Positions 6,841 through 14,406 of a DNA stretch of 23,909 nt are shown in pieces (position 1 is the first letter of the stretch; each line of letters begins with the position of its first letter). Below the pieces are notes generated by a model, which saw only the letters and a list, made by a program, of their open reading frames with translations, was not told the DNA's origin and searched no databases. Origin of the DNA: Bryobacterales bacterium (GTDB taxonomy: Bacteria > Cyanobacteriota > Vampirovibrionia > Obscuribacterales > Obscuribacteraceae); NCBI GenBank assembly GCA_903970295.1, contig CAJCHQ010000929.1, positions 1-23,909 on the forward strand. The letters run 5' to 3'. A program made the position numbers and the translations under genes.

Positions 6841-8161
6841 GGCCTCTATCCTCGAAGTCTTTGAACATATCGAAACTTGCACATGCTGGCGATAATAAAA
6901 CCGGTCCAGCTTGCAATTTTGCGCCCAGAGCAACAGCCTCTTCGAGACTGCCTACTGGATATATGTCATTAACTCCTCCATCCCTTAAAGCCTTCTCAAA
7001 ACGCTCCTTGGCTTCGCCTATGAGGATAACAGCAGAAGCATGGTTTCGCACAGAAAAAACAAAATCACTAAGCGGCGTTCCTTTGTCTCGGCCGCCGGCA
7101 ATCAAAACCACTTTGTCTTTGGGGAAGGATGCTAGCGCTTTCATGGCAGAATCAGTATTTGTGGCTTTGCTATCGTTGTAGAAAGCGACACCGTTTATGG
7201 TGGCGACGTACTCCAGCCGATGCTCCAAAGCCTTGAATTCTTTAAGGTAAAGTCCTATCTCCGCCGGTTTTAGCCCGGCCACGGCGCAAGCCGAGATCGC
7301 AGCTAAAGCATTTTCAATATTATGCGAACCGATTATCTGCATTTCATCTGTGCGGCAGATTTCGTGCTCCCGCCCGTTTTCCCGATAAATCAAAGTTTCA
7401 CCGCGCAAGAATGCCGCCAACTTGCAGTTCGGCAAGTCGCTGACAGAGCTGTTGCCAACGATCTGGGCTTTCGTTCTCGTTTCAGCCACGAGCGGATCAT
7501 CGAAATTGAGAATGGCGAACTGCTCAGCGGTCTGATGCTGAAATAGTTTTTGTTTGGCCTTTATATACTCTTCGATGCTGCCATGCCATTCGATATGGTC
7601 GGGTGTTAGATTGAGCCAAATCGAGATGAATGGCGCCAATTCAGCCGTGTAGTAAGCCTGATAAGAACTGATTTCGACAACCAGAAAATCGACCGGCGGC
7701 TGCATTTCGGTCAATATCGGTTTGCCGAAATTGCCGCAGGCAGGCGCTCTTTTGCCGGCGCGTCCGAGAATAAAGCTGATTAAAGCAGTCGTTGTCGACT
7801 TACCGTTGGTGCCGGTGACTGCAATCATTGGGGTGTGAGTTTCTCTGTAAGCCAGTTCGATATCACAGATGACTTTACGATCGGCTGCCAGAGCCTGTCT
7901 AATCACATCAGCACTGGGCGAAATGCCGGGACTGGTGATGATCAAATCGGCCTTTTCGATGGCATCCCGCGAGTGACCGCCAAGCTCTACACAGACGCCG
8001 AGCGCTTGCAACTCTTCTTTGTCTTTAAGCCGCGATTCGGTCGGCTGCTGCGATTCGGAGAGTGTGACCCGAGCGCCGCGCGCAACCAAATAATGGGCCG
8101 TCGAAATACCGCTTCGACCGAGACCCAGCACCGTAACGTTTTTATTCTTCCACTCTGCCAC
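6806..8161 (-). CDS. murD: UDP-N-acetylmuramoylalanine--D-glutamate ligase (MurD)
   Basis: MurD is the cytoplasmic ATP-dependent ligase adding D-Glu to UDP-MurNAc-L-Ala. The 451-residue length is normal. The N-terminal domain has the Rossmann-like VLGLGRSGIS (11-20). The central domain has the P-loop VTGTNGKSTT (115-124) and LNLTPDHIEWHGS (183-195). Later come SHNIENALAA (289-298), EHRLE (313-317), NDSKATN (329-335) and the C-terminal LSPACASFDMFKDFEDRG (423-440). The start is a GTG at 8161, which puts the nucleotide-binding motif at the usual distance, although the ribosome binding site is weak. The gene follows the TPR gene by 40 bases and overlaps ftsW by 35 bases, so MurD and FtsW expression should be coupled. 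Confidence 0.97.
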   Translation of the reverse strand: MAEWKNKNVTVLGLGRSGISTAHYLVARGARVTLSESQQPTESRLKDKEELQALGVCVELGGHSRDAIEKADLIITSPGISPSADVIRQALAADRKVICDIELAYRETHTPMIAVTGTNGKSTTTALISFILGRAGKRAPACGNFGKPILTEMQPPVDFLVVEISSYQAYYTAELAPFISIWLNLTPDHIEWHGSIEEYIKAKQKLFQHQTAEQFAILNFDDPLVAETRTKAQIVGNSSVSDLPNCKLAAFLRGETLIYRENGREHEICRTDEMQIIGSHNIENALAAISACAVAGLKPAEIGLYLKEFKALEHRLEYVATINGVAFYNDSKATNTDSAMKALASFPKDKVVLIAGGRDKGTPLSDFVFSVRNHASAVILIGEAKERFEKALRDGGVNDIYPVGSLEEAVALGAKLQAGPVLLSPACASFDMFKDFEDRGRVFKSIVRSRL

Positions 8162-8201
8162 GCCCGTATTGTATTACAGAGCAGAGGCCTTGAGGAAATT
8201 T

Positions 8202-10115
8202 CTACTTGGCTGTGCCCTTAGCTTTTTCCTTCTCTTCGAGCTTGAAAGCTTTATTTTCGAGAGTGGTGATGTGCTTGTTCAATTTCTCCAACTCTTTCGG
8301 TGGAATATTTGGAGAGAGCACGATATATGCTTTGTATTGAGTGATCGCTTCGCGCAGATCTTTTGATTCTTCGGGCTTCAGTTGCTCGAGAGTTTTCGCG
8401 ACACCATCACGAGAAGCAGGCTCCTTGGGGTTTTCGTAAATTGCCGCGTGATATTTATCGATCGCACTGGCCAATTGTTTTCGGCGCGAAAGATCGCCAG
8501 CCAAAGTCAGGTCCTGCTTGGCCGCATCTTTGGCTTTGACCACGCCATCCAGACTGCGCTTGGCGCGCTCATCACCGCCAGGGAAAGTAGCGGCTTTCTT
8601 GTACGCCGCTTCTGCGTTAGGCAGGTCTTTGATCATCAAAGCCAGATCGCCTACCGCGAAAGCTTGCTTGGCGCTGTTGGCGTTGCCGAGAACGAGAGCC
8701 ATTTGAGCGTCTTCGTCTTTGAAATTGTTCTGCGACAAAAGCGCTTCTGCGTAAGCCAGTCGTTCGCCATCGTTAGTCGGAGTGCCGACTTGAGAGAGAT
8801 CGATTTTCTCGCCAGCCATGGAGCGCAATTTGGCTTGAGCCAATCTCAATTCCATGTCGTTGGGATTCATCTTCACGGCTTTATCCAACATGCCTTTGGC
8901 ATTCTCGTATTCATTGGAAGCGAAGAAAGCGCCGGTCGCTTCTTTGTTGGACTTCAAATAATATGCGCGGGTCAAGCCTTTGGCGGCGTTGGCGTCGTTT
9001 GGATTCTGATTGAGAACGGTTGTGTACTCTTTGATCGCATCGTCTAATTTTTCCAAACGCAAGCTCTCATCGGCAATGCGCGAATGCAGTTCAGGGCTGT
9101 TGGGGCTCATTTCGAGACCAGAACGCAACTCGGCGATCGAATGCTCGAGATCGCCACGTTGTTCGCGGATGTCGGCGATATGCATATATGCATCTGGATT
9201 TTCCGGCTTGATTGCAATCGAAGCCTGGAAGCTGCTGACGGCGGCAACTGTGTTGCCTTGCTCGGCATAAGCCTCACCCATAGCCAGCTTCGCTGGTGCA
9301 CTATTAGGATTCTGATAAAGCGAAGTATTCAATTCTTTGATGGCGTCGTCTGGCATGTTCTGTTTCACATAGACTTTGCCCAGCCCGAAGTGGGCAGTCG
9401 AATTACCCGAATTCAAACTAATCGCTTGCTTGAACGAAGATGTAGCATCAGCCAAATTATTTTGCTGCATCTGGGCTATGCCTAAGCCGGCGAAAGCCTC
9501 GGAATATTGCGGGTCGATCTTGGTGGCTTCCTTGAACTCATTGATTGAGTCGTCCAGACGATTTTCTTCTTTGTAGATCATGCCGAGTGTGTAATGCGCT
9601 TCGGGCATACCTGGATCGATTGCCAAGCCTTCCTTGCACTCGGCCTCAGCTTGCTTCAAAAGGGCGTCTTTGTTTTTGATCACAGTATTCGATGAAGACT
9701 GCAAGCGGTTGAACATCACCATTGCTTTGCCAGAGTGAGCCATGGCATTACGCGGATCGAGGGCGAGCGCCTTATCGAATTGCTCGGATGCGGCGTCGAG
9801 CTTGAACTGCTTAGCCAAGGCCATGCCGTAGCCAACTGTGGCGGGAACATTTTTTGGCGCTTTGCCGGCAACTTGATGATAGAGCTCGGCGGCATCGCTA
9901 TATTTACCTTTGAGCATCAAATCGTCAGCCATCACCACTTCGCGATCGATTTTGATTTTGAGCGTCTTTTTCGAATGATGCGCGGAAGCAATCAATCTGC
10001 CCCCAGGTGTATACAAATCGGGCCGAGACTGAGCAAAAGTCTGAGGCATACTAAGCAAAGTGAGCGAACCAGCAACAATGAATGATGCTCTCGCCAAAGA
10101 ATTCTTCAATCTCAT
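8202..10115 (-). CDS. Secreted tetratricopeptide-repeat protein
   Basis: This 637-residue product starts at the ATG at 10115 with GTAGGA about 5 bases upstream. Residues 1-29 form a cleavable signal peptide ending near TFAQS, with no lipobox cysteine, so it should be periplasmic or exported. Roughly nine TPR units run from about residue 60 to 420. Examples are LGMIYKEENRLDDSINEFKE, LGIAQMQQNNLADATSSFKQ and LGKVYVKQNMPDDAIKEL. More helical repeats occur at 455-600, and the C-terminus is Lys/Glu-rich and probably coiled (605-637). TPRs act as protein-binding scaffolds. No catalytic motif is seen. It lies 40 bases upstream of murD on the same strand, so it may be the first gene of a wall-synthesis operon. 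A scaffold role in envelope assembly is inference only. Confidence 0.92.
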   Translation of the reverse strand: MRLKNSLARASFIVAGSLTLLSMPQTFAQSRPDLYTPGGRLIASAHHSKKTLKIKIDREVVMADDLMLKGKYSDAAELYHQVAGKAPKNVPATVGYGMALAKQFKLDAASEQFDKALALDPRNAMAHSGKAMVMFNRLQSSSNTVIKNKDALLKQAEAECKEGLAIDPGMPEAHYTLGMIYKEENRLDDSINEFKEATKIDPQYSEAFAGLGIAQMQQNNLADATSSFKQAISLNSGNSTAHFGLGKVYVKQNMPDDAIKELNTSLYQNPNSAPAKLAMGEAYAEQGNTVAAVSSFQASIAIKPENPDAYMHIADIREQRGDLEHSIAELRSGLEMSPNSPELHSRIADESLRLEKLDDAIKEYTTVLNQNPNDANAAKGLTRAYYLKSNKEATGAFFASNEYENAKGMLDKAVKMNPNDMELRLAQAKLRSMAGEKIDLSQVGTPTNDGERLAYAEALLSQNNFKDEDAQMALVLGNANSAKQAFAVGDLALMIKDLPNAEAAYKKAATFPGGDERAKRSLDGVVKAKDAAKQDLTLAGDLSRRKQLASAIDKYHAAIYENPKEPASRDGVAKTLEQLKPEESKDLREAITQYKAYIVLSPNIPPKELEKLNKHITTLENKAFKLEEKEKAKGTAK

Positions 10116-10381
10116 AATGTCCTACCTGTTCTGGGAGCCACGAACGCTGATGACAATTGTCCTTTACCGAACGAGCCATCTATATATAAGTAGTCATAAA
10201 ATGACAGACTAAATCGTGAACTAAAATGTTAGCGCCTACCTTAGCAAATATCCTGTCTGACAAGTTTAGGATAAGACCACTTTTCTCAGTAAGAAAAAGC
10301 GGAAAAGACGTTGGATTCAGGCTTGAATAGGGGTTATACAGCCGGTACTTTTCTTTGTAATTGATTATCAAGGAGTTGTTT
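10116..10381. promoter_or_regulatory. Divergent intergenic region between the TPR gene and yebC
   Basis: The 266 bases are AT-rich and must hold promoters for both directions. Short inverted repeats include GTCAT/ATGAC (around 10193-10205) and TATCCT/AGGATA (around 10248-10272). For yebC a plausible promoter is TTGGAT at 10311-10316 and TATACA at 10335-10340, with an 18-base spacer. It is only a partial match to sigma-70 boxes. Confidence 0.35.
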
Positions 10382-11140
10382 GTGTCTGGTCATTCGAAAT
10401 GGGCAAATATCAAGAGGCAGAAAGCGGTCGTAGACGCCAAGAGAGGGGTAGTCTATGCGCGTATGTCGAGAGAAATTATCGTCGCCGCTAAATTTGGCGG
10501 CGGCGATCCGGCGGCGAACTTCCGGCTTAGACAAGCAATCGATCGTGCCAAGCAAGAAGGCGTGCCAAACGACAACATCCAACGCGCTATTGAGAAGGGT
10601 GCCGGAGGCGGCGGCGCCGATAATCTCGAAGAGCTGACTTACGAAGGCTACGGTCCAGGCGGTGTGGCCGTGATTGTGCGCTGCACGACAGATAATCGCA
10701 ATCGCACAGCAGGCGACATTCGCAGTTATTTTTCCAAATACGGCGGCAACCTGGGTGAAACTGGCTGTGTGGGCTGGAATTTCGAAGAGCGTGGTGAAAT
10801 CGCCATTGAACAATCCGCTAAGCTTAATGAAGACGATCTGCTGCAAGCCGCGGTTGAAGCCGGTGCAGACGACTTGGACATGAGTGCACCGGATGAAGCT
10901 TATGTCTTTTGCCAGCCGTTAAAGCTAGAAGCAGTGCGAAACGGGCTCGTCCAGGCTGGCTACAAAGTCACTTCGGCCGAAGTAACAATGGCACCGAAAT
11001 CGACTGTGGAAGTGACTAGCAGTGACGTCGCGAAATTGCTGCTAAGACTTTTGGACATTCTCGAAAATCACGACGACGTCCAGAACGTCTACGCCAATTT
11101 CGACATGGATCAAAACTGGATGCAGGAATTCTTGAACTGA
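10382..11140 (+). CDS. yebC: YebC/TACO1 family protein (translation/transcriptional regulator family)
   Basis: The start is a GTG at 10382 with AAGGAG at 10370-10375, 6 bases upstream. This reproduces the family's canonical beginning SGHSKWANIK. The product is 252 residues, a normal length. Conserved parts include AKRG (residues 21-24), the NFRLRQAIDRAKQEGVPNDN stretch (about 47-66), GGGGADNLEELTYEGYGPGG (about 75-94) and NRTAGDIRSYFSKYGGNLGE (about 106-125). YebC proteins were long called transcriptional regulators. More recent work on the bacterial and mitochondrial (TACO1) members points to relief of ribosome stalling, including at polyproline. It is cytoplasmic and monocistronic here, with a convergent kinase gene 258 bases downstream. 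Confidence 0.95.
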   Translation: MSGHSKWANIKRQKAVVDAKRGVVYARMSREIIVAAKFGGGDPAANFRLRQAIDRAKQEGVPNDNIQRAIEKGAGGGGADNLEELTYEGYGPGGVAVIVRCTTDNRNRTAGDIRSYFSKYGGNLGETGCVGWNFEERGEIAIEQSAKLNEDDLLQAAVEAGADDLDMSAPDEAYVFCQPLKLEAVRNGLVQAGYKVTSAEVTMAPKSTVEVTSSDVAKLLLRLLDILENHDDVQNVYANFDMDQNWMQEFLN

Positions 11141-11215
11141 TTCGGGAGAGCCGGCGGCAAGCGGTTAGTGTTCGAGATCGAAGCATGTAGCAAGCTAAGG
11201 TTTATGGCTGTTTGT

Positions 11216-11304
11216 CTTGGCGAAGAAGTCTGGCTGAAAATCTTGGCCTTGGCGAAGAATTGCCCCTAAATATCTTGGCGAAGAATTCTAGCTGCAAATC
11301 TCAG
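11216..11304. repeat. Three short direct repeats after yebC
   Basis: The motif CTTGGCGAAGAA occurs at 11216, 11248 and 11274. The first and third copies extend to imperfect 31-base repeats at 11216-11246 and 11274-11304, which differ at a handful of positions. The repeats lie in the 258-base gap between the convergent ends of yebC and the kinase gene. A weak plus-strand open frame crosses them but lacks coding character. The function is unknown: they could be a binding-site array, a degenerate mobile repeat or a 3' UTR element. Confidence 0.7.
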
Positions 11305-11398
11305 TTGCTGGATCAGCGCCAAAAACTCATAGACGTATACATATATAAGGATAGGTTTCCAGCCGAGAATGTCGCCGATACGCTACGAGAAAACGCTC

Positions 11399-13588
11399 TT
11401 ACTGACTGCTGGGCGCGGTTTGATAAGCGTGTCTGTGTGGTGGCTCGACACTGGGTGCTGGGGCTGCCGGTGCTTCGGCATGACGCACTCTCAACGGTCG
11501 GATAGCACTCAAGCGCTTAGGCAATGAGTTGATATGCCGAACTTCTTTGACTGCTGGTGAATCATGATTATCAGCTGGTTTGAATTTCTGCACCGCCACC
11601 ATGCCCACACGCACGCACAGAAATAAGATAAACAAAGGCACAAGCAGCCGCCAGAAACGGCCAAAGAAAAAATTGACAGCAGCGATCGGGCCGACAAATG
11701 ATTTTTTCAGGATGCGTCCATTCTTGGAGGCTGTCGATTCATGGCGTTTCGGCTGAGTTAGCGATGCCAAACTCAAGTCGTCTTCGTCCACAGCAACCGG
11801 AGCGGCCGCAGCAGAGGCCGAGGTCGCAGTAATGGGAGGCGCAGATTCTGAGAATTTGACTGCGATTTTGTGCCAGTCGTCTGCCTCGTCGGCTGCTCCA
11901 TCGGGCAATTCTGAATGGTGCGGGATTTCTTCGAGCACGGCCTTCGGCATTGCAGCCACTACCCCATTCGAAAAAACTTGATCCAGCAATTTTTCTTGGT
12001 CGAACAAATCGCCTTGATCTTCAGGTAAATAGGGCAGCTTCTCGAGGAATTTAGTCAGCTTGATCAGGACATTTCTGGAGAATGGCTCAGGCTCTCCATC
12101 TTCCAGCTCATACACCTTGTAATCGCAAGATCCGCTTTGACAAAGCACGCGCAAAGCCTCATAGCCAGAGAGCGCTGGCTCAACAATCTGAGCCGAAACA
12201 ATATGAGACTCACAGATAACGAAGCTTCCTCCTCGCTGCGCAGCCGGATCGAACAACTCAACCACATAGCGACCGCTACCATAATCATCGATCGTGTTCT
12301 GCAAAACCTCAGCCAGAGGCGATTCGAATGACAAGCGCCCAGACAATCTCGCCAACGGCAATTCAAAAGCCAAATCTGTTATTAGCTCGTCGACCGACTG
12401 ATAGCGAGATTCTGGCTGCTTCTCGAGTGCGTGCATAACGATCGCTTCCAGGTGCTGCCCACCTTTGATTCTACCGATCGGCGCAGGCTTTTCATTGAGA
12501 TGCTTGATTAGAGTGTCAAGGCAACTTTCCCCTTTAAATGGCGGAGAGCCTGTGATGGCCTCATACATTACGCATCCAAGAGAATATATATCCGAGCGAG
12601 CATCGACTTTTCGTCCTCGGCATTGCTCAGGACTCATGTAAAACGGACTGCCGAAAACCTCGCCACTCTTGGTCAAATCTTGCGATTCACTTTTATCGAG
12701 CAAACTTTTCGCCAGACCGAAATCGACTATTTTTGCCAGCTCATTGCCGTCTGCGCCCTGGCAGATCATGATGTTGCCAGACTTGATATCCCGGTGCACA
12801 ACACCATGCTTATGGGCATAGGACAACCCTCTGGCGATGTCATTGGCGATCTGAATTACGGCCGCCGCTGGCAAAGTTTTCCGCTGCGAAATACGGTGGG
12901 CTAGACTTTCACCATCGACAAAGTCCATGACGAGATAGGCGTAGCCACCACCATCTACCCCGAACTGCCGCACCCTTACTATGTTCTCTTGGTCCAGTGC
13001 ACAGGCCGCTTGAGCTTCGCGCTTCAATCTTTGAATAACCTGATCGTCGAGCTGGCGCTCAGGACACAGAACTTTGATCGCAACAATTTGCTCGTGACCG
13101 AGATGCATCGCCTGATAAACAACGCTCATGCCGCCGGTGCCAATTTTTGCGAGTATTTGAAACTGTCCGTCAATGGTTTTGCCAATCAACTCGTCATCGC
13201 CATTTTTAAGCGAGAAGACGCGCTCATCATTTATCAGTCCGTTTTCAATTTTGGACTTGTTGGTCTCGGGCGGAGCAACAGGCTGTGCTTCAGCTTCAAA
13301 ACCTAAATCACTGCCCGTGATCGCGTCGTCGGGCCAACCAAAAGGTTGAGGCGAAACCCATGCGGAGAGACCGTCCGGCTCATTCATAGTCGAATTTTGC
13401 ACGCGCATTCGTCCCGCTATTGCCGCGGCCGGCCGGGCAGAGCCCTCCGCCAAGACCGGCGGAGTATCGTGCTTCGTTTCTGCGTCTGAAGAGCAGCAGC
13501 AGCGGCTATCTTGAAAGATCGGAGGCGTTGAAGAACTTGACCTTTCCTGGACGGGCTTGCCGCACTGGTCACATACGTCGATTTGCAT
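11399..13588 (-). CDS. Membrane-anchored Ser/Thr protein kinase (PknB-type) with DUF4388-like domain
   Basis: This is a 729-residue product starting at the ATG at 13588, with AGGA close upstream. Residues 1-32 hold a small Cys cluster (CDQC, then CCC), possibly metal-binding. Residues 35-130 are low complexity. The kinase domain spans about 138-410. It has the Gly-rich loop IGTGGMSVVY (149-158), the lysine in VAIK (172), catalytic VVHRDIKSGN (263-272), DFG (289-291), and SPEQ in place of APE (319-322). The active site therefore looks intact. Residues 418-520 read like a DUF4388/PATAN-type module, judged by eye. A disordered segment with an Ala-rich run follows (about 555-625), then one membrane segment (about 648-666, LLVPLFILFLCVRVGMVAV), then a Pro/His-rich tail outside the membrane. 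The sensory part is therefore short. It stands alone with a long leader. Confidence 0.93.
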   Translation of the reverse strand: MQIDVCDQCGKPVQERSSSSTPPIFQDSRCCCSSDAETKHDTPPVLAEGSARPAAAIAGRMRVQNSTMNEPDGLSAWVSPQPFGWPDDAITGSDLGFEAEAQPVAPPETNKSKIENGLINDERVFSLKNGDDELIGKTIDGQFQILAKIGTGGMSVVYQAMHLGHEQIVAIKVLCPERQLDDQVIQRLKREAQAACALDQENIVRVRQFGVDGGGYAYLVMDFVDGESLAHRISQRKTLPAAAVIQIANDIARGLSYAHKHGVVHRDIKSGNIMICQGADGNELAKIVDFGLAKSLLDKSESQDLTKSGEVFGSPFYMSPEQCRGRKVDARSDIYSLGCVMYEAITGSPPFKGESCLDTLIKHLNEKPAPIGRIKGGQHLEAIVMHALEKQPESRYQSVDELITDLAFELPLARLSGRLSFESPLAEVLQNTIDDYGSGRYVVELFDPAAQRGGSFVICESHIVSAQIVEPALSGYEALRVLCQSGSCDYKVYELEDGEPEPFSRNVLIKLTKFLEKLPYLPEDQGDLFDQEKLLDQVFSNGVVAAMPKAVLEEIPHHSELPDGAADEADDWHKIAVKFSESAPPITATSASAAAAPVAVDEDDLSLASLTQPKRHESTASKNGRILKKSFVGPIAAVNFFFGRFWRLLVPLFILFLCVRVGMVAVQKFKPADNHDSPAVKEVRHINSLPKRLSAIRPLRVRHAEAPAAPAPSVEPPHRHAYQTAPSSQ

Positions 13589-13641
13589 GTTTCCTGGCTT
13601 ACTAAGTCGGCGAATACATCAACTATATACCCAGATCGAGT

Positions 13642-13692
13642 CTCGGCGCCCCGGCCAAGAGGCTGGTTGATTCCAAACAGATTGGGGCCGAG
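13642..13692 (-). promoter_or_regulatory. Possible structured RNA leader of the kinase gene
   Basis: In the minus-strand sense, CTCGGC and CCC at the 5' side (13684-13692) pair with GGG and GCCGAG at the 3' side (13642-13652). The stem has about 9 pairs with one bulged C. The enclosed segment can form a small inner GCC-TCTT-GGC hairpin. It sits 54-104 bases upstream of the kinase ATG, with an A-rich run on its 5' side. It does not match a riboswitch class that I know. Regulatory function is inference. Confidence 0.3.
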
Positions 13693-13930
13693 TCCTCACT
13701 TTACCTAAAACATTTTTTTTACGCCAGGCAAAAGAGGTCACAATTTCAAGCGGCGATGCCAAGCGAAGCAACACTACATATTCATACAATATCGAACCGA
13801 TCAACAACCCGAAACGCCAGCCTGATAAGACTTTGCCGGTCCAGCATGACAATGATTTTTTTCCTTCCATACGAATTTACTCAACTCAATATTTTATTGC
13901 TAAATGTAACGCACAAAATAGACTCAAATC

Positions 13931-13962
13931 GGACCGGGACCGATCGAGTTGAGACCCGGTCC
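13931..13962. promoter_or_regulatory. Strong GC-rich hairpin in the long intergenic region
   Basis: Perfect 8-bp arms GGACCGGG (13931-13938) and CCCGGTCC (13955-13962) enclose a 16-base loop in otherwise AT-rich DNA. No T-run follows on either strand, so it is not a simple terminator. It is 444 bases upstream of the rlpA start and 342 bases upstream of the kinase start. It could be part of a small RNA, a leader element or a protein-binding site. Confidence 0.4.
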
Positions 13963-14023
13963 ACAAGCCAATCCGACAAAGAATATAAAGCCCGTTTTCG
14001 AGGCTGAATTGGAAAAATTTTTT

Positions 14024-14035
14024 TGGCTTAAGCCA
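14024..14035. promoter_or_regulatory. 12-bp perfect palindrome next to an A/T tract
   Basis: TGGCTTAAGCCA follows an A5T7 tract and is followed by TCTTTT. It may be a regulator half-site pair near an rlpA promoter or a weak terminator (TGGC stem, TTAA loop). The symmetry is seen; the role is not decided. Confidence 0.3.
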
Positions 14036-14406
14036 TCTTTTACATAGCGTAATCAAATCCTCCTGACAACTACACTCTAATTCCAAGCTTAAATTCGGCT
14101 CAGCTAGCGAGTTGCTCATTGGTACAGGAGATATATCCATTCGATACCAGCAAACCCAATCAAGAGCTTTTGTCAACCCATCAGCAATTAGATTCCTCCC
14201 AGAAAATCAAAATCGCTGCCCCCGGCGCAAAAAGCGCTGTTGCCAAGGTTCCTTTGACGCGCCACCAACTCGTTTGCTACCTTTTCGCACGCTTCGACCA
14301 ACAGCCCCGTTCGAAGATTTCATCGGTCTCGATCAGCCCCAATCACTATGTAGGTCTGCAAGTCGCTTGCTCCCGACCTCATCCGAAAAAGACCTGAAAG
14401 ATCAGT

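Larger units (their letters stand above)
13589..14406. other. Long intergenic region between the kinase gene and rlpA
   Basis: These 818 bases lie between divergent genes and are far longer than other gaps here. I see runs of T (13713-13720), A/T-rich tracts, a structured element at 13642-13692, a strong hairpin at 13931-13962 and a palindrome at 14024-14035. A plus-strand frame over 14053-14397 has fairly coding-like codons and ends 9 bases before rlpA. It has no ATG or GTG start and only a TTG at 14119, so I do not call it a gene. No tRNA or known ncRNA was recognised. Confidence 0.5.

Noticed and set aside
8382..9047. Plus-strand frame of 221 codons inside the TPR gene
   Set aside because: It is antisense to a clear TPR repeat protein. 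Long shadow frames are expected from its Ala/Lys/Glu codon bias.
11212..11505. Plus-strand frame of 97 codons after yebC
   Set aside because: It runs across the direct repeats and into the antisense of the kinase 3' end. It has no ribosome binding site and no coding character.
13684..13720. Plus-strand intrinsic terminator (stem ending 13692, T8 at 13713-13720)
   Set aside because: The T-run is about 20 bases from the stem, too far for Rho-independent termination, and no plus-strand gene ends just upstream.
13785..13805. Minus-strand GGTTCGATA resembling a tRNA T-loop
   Set aside because: The five bases on either side do not pair and no cloverleaf is possible.
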